Below, piece by piece: positions 30,869 to 36,453 of a DNA stretch of 36,453 nucleotides. Under the pieces are notes generated by a model, which was not told where the DNA came from, did no database searches, and saw only the letters and a program-made list of their open reading frames with translations. Positions within the stretch are counted from its first letter, which is position 1. Each line of letters opens with the position of its first letter. A program made the position numbers and the translations under genes. Source of the stretch: a virus; IMG/VR virus record IMGVR_UViG_3300004457_000340, positions 1 to 36,453 of that record; one strand, written 5' to 3'.

Positions 30869-31050
30869 TTTAAAAATAGGCGCTTGTAAGTTGTTGATTT
30901 ATATAGGGAAAAAGGCGCCGTTTTTACTGTTTTTAAGATTTAGTATAAAGGTACCTTTGTTATTACATACCTATAGAATTTAATCAAAAATTTTCAGTAA
31001 AAGGCTACGTTTTTGATTGACTAAATATATAATAACTATTGGAAACCTTA
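30869..31050. promoter_or_regulatory. intergenic control region before nozzle gene
   Basis: No gene seen. AAAAGGC-NN-CGTTTTT occurs twice (30910-30925 and 30999-31014; 14/16 identical, 89 bases apart). AAAGGTACCTTT (30947-30958) is a perfect 12-base palindrome. TTTTACTG (30922-30929) pairs with CAGTAAAA (30995-31002), and GGCGC (30879-30883) with GCGCC (30915-30919). TTGACTAAATA (31017-31027) matches 16599-16609, and GGAA before the ATG is the ribosome binding site. It looks like an operator or origin region rather than a terminator. Confidence 0.5.
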
Positions 31051-32940
31051 ATGGCTCAACTAAAATCTCAGTACGATGAAGTTCGTATACCTTTAACTAA
31101 AATGTCTTTTACCCCAGATGTTCCTTCAACGGCATTGGGTCCTAACGAATATAACAGTGGCTTAAACGTTGAAACAGACGTTAGGGGTGTTCGTAGTGTT
31201 GCTGGTGACGAAGAAATACTAACAAGTGTTCCTGGAACCCCCACATTCATATCAGGTGGCTTTAGACAAAGTGGCCAATTCTGGTTCATTGTAGCTACTA
31301 CAGAGGGTAAATGGTGGGCCAACAATGGTATCACTGATTGGTATGATATTACCCCAGGTGGCACAACGTTCAGTGGATATAATCAAGCAACTAACATTAC
31401 TGACAGTTGGAACGGTACTGTACCATTCTTTAATGATACATTAAATCCTCCAATGTTCTTACCAGACGAGCCAGGTGCTGTGCTCGTAGCATATAAAAAC
31501 ACATTGCCCGTAGATATTGATGATATTGCATATCAAAGCGCAACTGAACAACGTGTAACATTTGCAACAGCGTATGCAGTTACACCTTATGTTACAGGGG
31601 ATAAAGTTATTATCAGTGGCGTAGACAACTTCTACAATGGTACGTTTACCGTAACAAATGCAACTACAACATACGTAGACATCTTACTAGTGCCAGGTGG
31701 CGCATATCCAGGTGGAGGCTCAGTCAGTCCATTGTATACATGGAACTATAATCCTAACTGGGAATCGTATTATGCATATTTCATGCGTTTGTACAGTACT
31801 CCTAACGTTGGATCCATCTTGGTTGCAGGTAACCTAACAGCTACAACAATTACAAACACAACTGAAATATACCCTGTAACAATACAGTGGAGTCAAGCGT
31901 TTGGATTGAATCAGGCACCGACAACATGGACACCTACAATCACCAACGTAGCTAACCAACTTGAAGTTCCTTTACGTGGTCAAGCACTTGATGCTTTTCC
32001 TTGTAACGGTCAATTCTTCTTGTGCTCGTATTGGGATACTGTTGTGTTCAGCCCATTGAACTATAGTACTACAAGTGCTCCAATCTTAGGTGTACGTTTG
32101 TACAACCAAGGTCGTGGATTATTGAGTGCTAACTGCTGGGCAAACACTGACCAAAACGTTTATGGCATTGATGCACGTGACGTATGGGTATTTGATGGAA
32201 CTAACTTCCAGGGCTTAGGTAACCAACGTGTTAAGAATTGGTTCTTTGACCAAGTATCACCTGCTTACTTTGATAGAGTGTTTATGGAATGTAACACCCA
32301 AAAGAATCAGATTGAGATTTATTATCCTGACAGTGATGCAGTTAACGGTGTGCCTAACAAAATGCTTGCATATCGTTATGACATCGATGTTTGGAATCCG
32401 CCCCGTGATGTTTCAAACGCTACAATGGCATGCGAGAGTCCTATCTATACAGGCACTCAACCTAACTATGGTTCACGTACTTTAGTCTATGCTCAAGGTG
32501 TAACTAATAGTAAAATTGTACAGAAAGATATAGGTTACACATTTAGTGATGGTTCAGCAATTAGTTCAAATTTCCGTAGAGATAACATTAAGTTACTGAA
32601 AGACTATAGTGGTAAACTAATGGTACATCGTATCTTACCTGAAGTAAACAACTTGGGTGCGACACCATTCACCGGTGACTATAACACAACAGTTAATCCA
32701 GCAACAAGTACACATAAGGGTAACGTAACTGTTACGATTGAGGGTGCAACAAGCGTAGGTAGTAGCCCAACAGTTAAGTCTCCGGTAACAATGGCTATTG
32801 ATACTGAAAGTCCATGGTGTCAGATTGACCAGAATAGTTTTAGAGTAAACAACATTGAAATCTCTAACACTAGCAATAACAGTGTTTGGATGTGTTCAGC
32901 TACAACATGGCAAGTAACACAAACAGAGGACGATAGATAA
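31051..32940 (+). CDS. tail nozzle / tail tubular protein B-like
   Basis: A 629-residue protein from ATG 31051 with GGAA upstream (an earlier TTG at 31039 is less likely). A short N-terminal segment has IPLTKMSFTPDVPSTALG. Residues ~95-230 include a beta module (KVIISGVDNFYNGTFTV) that resembles the one in the 5721 protein. The remainder is propeller-like (AFGLNQAPTTWTP, RGLLSANCWANTDQNVYG, GIDARDVWVFDGTNFQGLG) with the family C-terminal domain. This is the T7 gp12/P22 gp10-type nozzle pattern. The stop overlaps the next start as TAATG. It is placed apart from the adaptor because the fibre and early blocks intervene. Confidence 0.75.
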   Translation: MAQLKSQYDEVRIPLTKMSFTPDVPSTALGPNEYNSGLNVETDVRGVRSVAGDEEILTSVPGTPTFISGGFRQSGQFWFIVATTEGKWWANNGITDWYDITPGGTTFSGYNQATNITDSWNGTVPFFNDTLNPPMFLPDEPGAVLVAYKNTLPVDIDDIAYQSATEQRVTFATAYAVTPYVTGDKVIISGVDNFYNGTFTVTNATTTYVDILLVPGGAYPGGGSVSPLYTWNYNPNWESYYAYFMRLYSTPNVGSILVAGNLTATTITNTTEIYPVTIQWSQAFGLNQAPTTWTPTITNVANQLEVPLRGQALDAFPCNGQFFLCSYWDTVVFSPLNYSTTSAPILGVRLYNQGRGLLSANCWANTDQNVYGIDARDVWVFDGTNFQGLGNQRVKNWFFDQVSPAYFDRVFMECNTQKNQIEIYYPDSDAVNGVPNKMLAYRYDIDVWNPPRDVSNATMACESPIYTGTQPNYGSRTLVYAQGVTNSKIVQKDIGYTFSDGSAISSNFRRDNIKLLKDYSGKLMVHRILPEVNNLGATPFTGDYNTTVNPATSTHKGNVTVTIEGATSVGSSPTVKSPVTMAIDTESPWCQIDQNSFRVNNIEISNTSNNSVWMCSATTWQVTQTEDDR

Positions 32941-33785
32941 TGAGTCAATTTCCAATCAGTGATGACAATAGTTTACAAGATGCTGTCAACTATTTGTTAT
33001 CGGGTCCTTCAGGCTTAGGACAATACTTCGCAGGTTTCTCAAGTTATCAGCCAGCATACTTGACCGGTAACTATCGTATTCCATTTAGTCAAGCATTGTC
33101 TACGTTATTGTATGTTGCACCCATTGCGTGTAGTTCGGCTGTACAAATAGACGATAGAACGTTTCAGTATAATTTTAGTTCACCTCAAGCAACTCCACCA
33201 TTTAGTAATGGTAACAACATAAGTGGATCCGGATGGGCTAATGATTTCTACAATGGTAACCAGGGCGTTATCGGTGTTGTCAAATGTACAACAACCTATG
33301 TAATCTTTAGAACAAATGGTTATTATCCTGGTATCGGTGATGATACAGGAGGCGGCGATGTTTACTTGAGCAACGTTGACGTATTAACTTCTACTGATTG
33401 TAATGCACGTGTAGTTGTTACTGGCGGCACAGATAGAGTATTCATCAGTGGTCAATTGGATCAACTGTTGAGTTATACTGGATCAGGTGACTTAACAGCC
33501 ACAGTTCAGATTAATAGATACATAGGTCAATTAAACACTGACCCAATAAACCCTGATTACTTCTTTAACTTTGATGCAACTGTTGCTGAAAAGGTTTACA
33601 CATATACTGGCTTGAGTACAGGGACTAAACTTATTGAAACGGTGTTTAGTACATTAATTGACCAACCAAAGCCTAACTATTATTGGTACATCTTAGAAGT
33701 TACGTTCGCTCCCACAGGCTCACTAATAATTGAAACAGATGAACTTAAACTTAGAAGCCTATCTGCTCAGGTTGTAAAACAATAA
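32940..33785 (+). CDS. tail-associated structural protein
   Basis: A 281-residue beta-rich protein with an N-terminal helix (DDNSLQDAVNYLLSGPSGLG) and PAYLTGNYRIPFSQ. It is rich in Tyr, Phe, Asp and Thr (TDPINPDYFFNFDATV, PNYYWYILEVTFAPTG). It is coupled by TAATG to the nozzle gene, so probably a nozzle partner or tail plug. I do not recognise a named family. Confidence 0.55.
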   Translation: MSQFPISDDNSLQDAVNYLLSGPSGLGQYFAGFSSYQPAYLTGNYRIPFSQALSTLLYVAPIACSSAVQIDDRTFQYNFSSPQATPPFSNGNNISGSGWANDFYNGNQGVIGVVKCTTTYVIFRTNGYYPGIGDDTGGGDVYLSNVDVLTSTDCNARVVVTGGTDRVFISGQLDQLLSYTGSGDLTATVQINRYIGQLNTDPINPDYFFNFDATVAEKVYTYTGLSTGTKLIETVFSTLIDQPKPNYYWYILEVTFAPTGSLIIETDELKLRSLSAQVVKQ

Positions 33786-33788
33786 ATA
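33783..33788 (+). promoter_or_regulatory. AATAAATA box before ejection-protein block
   Basis: AATAAATA overlaps the stop of the preceding gene. A start near 33794 gives a 10-base leader with AAAAGGAT. It would drive the ejection-protein block that wraps across the contig ends. Confidence 0.4.
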
Positions 33789-33803
33789 CAAAAAGGATTA
33801 ATT

Positions 33804-36453
33804 ATGAGTTTATGGAACGATTTCTGGGATGGTGTCGGTGACATCGTTGATGATGTAGGTGATACCTTACAAGATACATGGGATGCAATTAAAGCAAACC
33901 CTATCGGCGCAATCACAAGTGCTGTAGCCATGGCTTATGGTATTCCACCAGCGTGGGCAGGAGCGTTAGGGGGAGGTGTCGGCGCAGCCGCTACCGGAGG
34001 AAACGTTATTAAAGGTGCATTGACTGGGGGTGCCATGGGTTACATGGGCGCTCAAGCAGGCGCAGCTACAGGTTCATTAGGTCCTATTGCTCAAGCTGCT
34101 GCTATGGGTGCAACATCAGCCGCAACAGGCGCTGTGTTAACTGGTCAAGACGTTATGACTGCTGTTAAGTCAGGATTGATTCTAGGTACAGTTTCAGGTG
34201 GTGTTGCACATTTGATGACACCCGCAGAAGCAATCGCAGCAGTTCCCAAAGAAACATTAACAGATATCTATAGTAAAGGTCAAGACCCATTAGGTGACTT
34301 GATTAAACAACAAGGCTGGACAGACAGTGATTCAGCACGTGCAGCAGCAAGTCAGGCATTCAGCAAAAACGCTGCAACTACAATCGCTCAACTACAAGCA
34401 AGTGTCCCAGACTATGTTTTAAAAGAAGCTCAAAACATTGCTAAGACTGGTAACCCACAAGCATACATCAATGAACAAATGGGCTGGGCTGACAATGGCG
34501 TAACTAACAGCGCAGCTACAAAGGCTTTAGACACATATACAGCAGCTAACAAAACTGTTAACAGATTCGGTCCTAAAGACCAAGCTCCAGTAAGTGATGC
34601 AGTATCTAAAACACCATTAGAGATTAAAACAAACGCAATCACTGACACAGGCTTAGTTAACGCAACTGATGCTCAAGTGTTAGCTAACGGTGGTTACACT
34701 GCAACTGATGTACAGAATTTAGTTAAAGCTGGTTACAATCCCGCAGACTTAGCTGATATGGCTGCAACGGGCGTACCTGCTTCTACTCTAACCGCATTGT
34801 CAAACACACAGTTTACCGAAGCTCAAATCAACAACTTGCTAACAGGACATGTTTCGGCTAACAACATTGCTGATGCAAGTAACTATGTTAACGCAGGCAA
34901 ATTAACAACATCAACTGCTGACAGTTTATTGAAAGCTGGTGTCAACACAATGGACATGAAGTCTATTGTTAGTAGTGGTAAAGCAGATAGTTTTGCTAAG
35001 TTAATTGACAGTGGTGTATCCAGAAGTAATGCTCAGTATATGCTTGACAAAGGTGTTGACCTAAACAAAGCAGCAGCCGCAATTGATAGCGGTAAACTTA
35101 CTGGTGCACAACTTGATGCAGGTGTTAACAACAACACATACAACAGATTAATTGATTCTGCTGCAACAGCTACACCAGTAAAACCTGATACTTCGTCAGG
35201 CACAACAGTTGCAGGTCCAGTAACACCATCAGGCTTAGACAACTATATTGAACAGTCTGGCTTTGATCCTGCTACGGGTGATATCACAAAGACTGCTGAT
35301 AGTTATGGTACACAATATGAACAAGAATTGGCAGCACAACGCCAAGCTAACATGTCTGCAAGTCAACGTGCTACAATGGAAGCTAGATTAAATAGTCTAG
35401 GTGGCAATGTACAACAGTGGGAAACAGCCGCTGCTGGTAATGACTATAATACATTCTTAAAGAAGATGGGCTATAGTGCAGACAACGCATACACACGTGA
35501 AGCATATCAACGTGGCTTAGATAGCTATACTGGTCAACAACAAGCTACAACAACATTACAGCAACAACATGATGCATATGTTACTGCACAAAATCAACCA
35601 ACAGTTCCTGCTGTACCAGAAGCACCATTAGCTCCTCCTGGCACTATCGATGTAGGCGGCGGCAACTTTATGGACATGCAAGGTAACATTGTAGATAGTA
35701 ATGGAAATATTACCCAAGCTGCTGTAACACCTTCAGCTCCTATCAATCAAACTGCAACAGGTTACACTCCACAACAAGAAGCACAATACAATGAATTGAT
35801 TCGTCAGGGTATGAGTCCTGCTGATGCTGTTCGTCAATTAGAAACTGGCAGTGGCGCAGCTCAGATTGATGTAGGTGGTAGTGCAGGCTTTGCTGGTAAC
35901 CCAGATAAAGTTGTACAAGAATATCGTACACCTAATACAGACTTAGCTACGCAAGCTCAGATTGATAACAAAACAGCAACATACAATGCTGGTGCAAATG
36001 CTTGGGAAGTTCCTTCAGTTCCTGAAGTAGTAGTTACTGCTCCGAAACCAGAAGTAACTCCTGCTCAACCAGTTGTTCCAGTAATCGTTCCACCAACAAC
36101 ACCGGCACCTACGACACCCGTAGTTCAACCACCAGCTAGTGTTGCCCCAACTACACCCGTACCACCTAAGACTGTGGTATCAAGTACAACTAGAACTGAT
36201 ATCGATGGTTCAGTTATTCGTGATGACAAGATGAGTGATGGCACTGTAACATCAGTATTAGTTTCGGGTCCAACAACTACTGGCGGCGGAACTACTACAG
36301 GTCCTGTAACTCCTACAACAGAGATTCCAGAGATAACAGTAACAGCTCCTAAAGAGCCACCGTTAACTCCACCTACAACTGTTGTGATTCCACCAGGATC
36401 AAGCACTGTAACTCCTGTAGAGGTTACTCCAACTCCAACAGAGCCAACAACTC
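33804..36453 (+). CDS. large internal virion / ejection protein (runs off right end)
   Basis: At least 883 residues, with no stop before the end. Residues ~54-95 are a Gly-zipper segment (GALGGGVGAAATGG, GGAMGYMGAQAGAATG) able to insert into membrane. Residues ~140-460 are helical repeats (TDVQNLVKAGYNPADLADMA, then ADSLLKAGVNTMDMKSIVSS and similar). A Gln/Ala coiled coil (~510-590) follows. The last ~150 residues are a Pro/Thr/Val linker (PTTPAPTTPV, PTPTEPTT). The ribosome binding site is AAAAGGAT. This composition and position fit the largest DNA-ejection protein, with the Gly-zipper crossing the host inner membrane. The frame continues at base 1 to 410. Confidence 0.72.
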   Translation, partial: MSLWNDFWDGVGDIVDDVGDTLQDTWDAIKANPIGAITSAVAMAYGIPPAWAGALGGGVGAAATGGNVIKGALTGGAMGYMGAQAGAATGSLGPIAQAAAMGATSAATGAVLTGQDVMTAVKSGLILGTVSGGVAHLMTPAEAIAAVPKETLTDIYSKGQDPLGDLIKQQGWTDSDSARAAASQAFSKNAATTIAQLQASVPDYVLKEAQNIAKTGNPQAYINEQMGWADNGVTNSAATKALDTYTAANKTVNRFGPKDQAPVSDAVSKTPLEIKTNAITDTGLVNATDAQVLANGGYTATDVQNLVKAGYNPADLADMAATGVPASTLTALSNTQFTEAQINNLLTGHVSANNIADASNYVNAGKLTTSTADSLLKAGVNTMDMKSIVSSGKADSFAKLIDSGVSRSNAQYMLDKGVDLNKAAAAIDSGKLTGAQLDAGVNNNTYNRLIDSAATATPVKPDTSSGTTVAGPVTPSGLDNYIEQSGFDPATGDITKTADSYGTQYEQELAAQRQANMSASQRATMEARLNSLGGNVQQWETAAAGNDYNTFLKKMGYSADNAYTREAYQRGLDSYTGQQQATTTLQQQHDAYVTAQNQPTVPAVPEAPLAPPGTIDVGGGNFMDMQGNIVDSNGNITQAAVTPSAPINQTATGYTPQQEAQYNELIRQGMSPADAVRQLETGSGAAQIDVGGSAGFAGNPDKVVQEYRTPNTDLATQAQIDNKTATYNAGANAWEVPSVPEVVVTAPKPEVTPAQPVVPVIVPPTTPAPTTPVVQPPASVAPTTPVPPKTVVSSTTRTDIDGSVIRDDKMSDGTVTSVLVSGPTTTGGGTTTGPVTPTTEIPEITVTAPKEPPLTPPTTVVIPPGSSTVTPVEVTPTPTEPTT

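Noticed and set aside
30908-30929. rho-independent terminator at AAAAAGGCGCCGTTTTT
   Set aside because: The complementary arms are only A-T pairs around a 7-base loop with mismatching G; too weak. The repeat copy at 30999 suggests a binding site instead.

Overview
The window looks like one essentially complete genome of a short-tailed (podovirus-type) tailed phage, about 36.4 kb and AT-rich, in the style of phages assembled from aquatic metagenomes. The host cannot be named from sequence. The two ends share a 12-base overlap. The gene that runs off the right end (from 33804) continues in frame into the left end (to 410), so the molecule probably closes into a circle. That fits a headful-packaged, circularly permuted genome opened inside a repetitive proline-rich stretch.

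Layout. 33804-36453 joined to 1-410, then 445-3962, encode large Ala/Gln/Gly-rich proteins typical of internal virion (DNA ejection) proteins. 3964-4398 is a Dps-like ferritin with a complete ferroxidase motif, and a GNAT acetyltransferase lies convergent to it. 4914-8075 holds an AT-hook protein (possible small terminase), small basic proteins and two beta-rich virion proteins. 8137-16538 is the packaging and head block: terminase large subunit, portal, scaffold and an SU10-type major capsid protein, closed by a UUCG-loop terminator. 16615-27496 is the neck adaptor and a very large receptor-binding block (four fibre or tip proteins, one with BspA-like leucine-rich repeats) ending in a small membrane-anchored coiled coil. 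27497-31050 is the only non-structural segment: a structured intergenic region, a 36-residue membrane peptide with its own sigma70 promoter, a homing-endonuclease-like protein on the minus strand, and a short early operon with one candidate palm-type polymerase. 31051-33785 is the tail nozzle and a companion protein.

Three things stand out. First, almost every real intergenic gap carries TAAATA, like the T4 late-promoter core, and at four genes without a Shine-Dalgarno it sits exactly 11 bases before the ATG, which predicts leaderless mRNAs. One copy is a palindrome serving two divergent genes. Second, the 5' leader of the early operon can fold into a roughly 71-nt three-way junction whose two hairpin loops are complementary (a kissing pair), and its closing stem competes with a helix that would hide the ribosome binding site: a riboswitch-like design. 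Third, the genome has no recognisable DNA polymerase of a standard family, helicase, primase, RNA polymerase, integrase or endolysin. The sole replication candidate carries a 48-nt direct repeat (45/48 identical) near its start and at its end.

All identifications are from reading protein and DNA motifs; no database search was possible.
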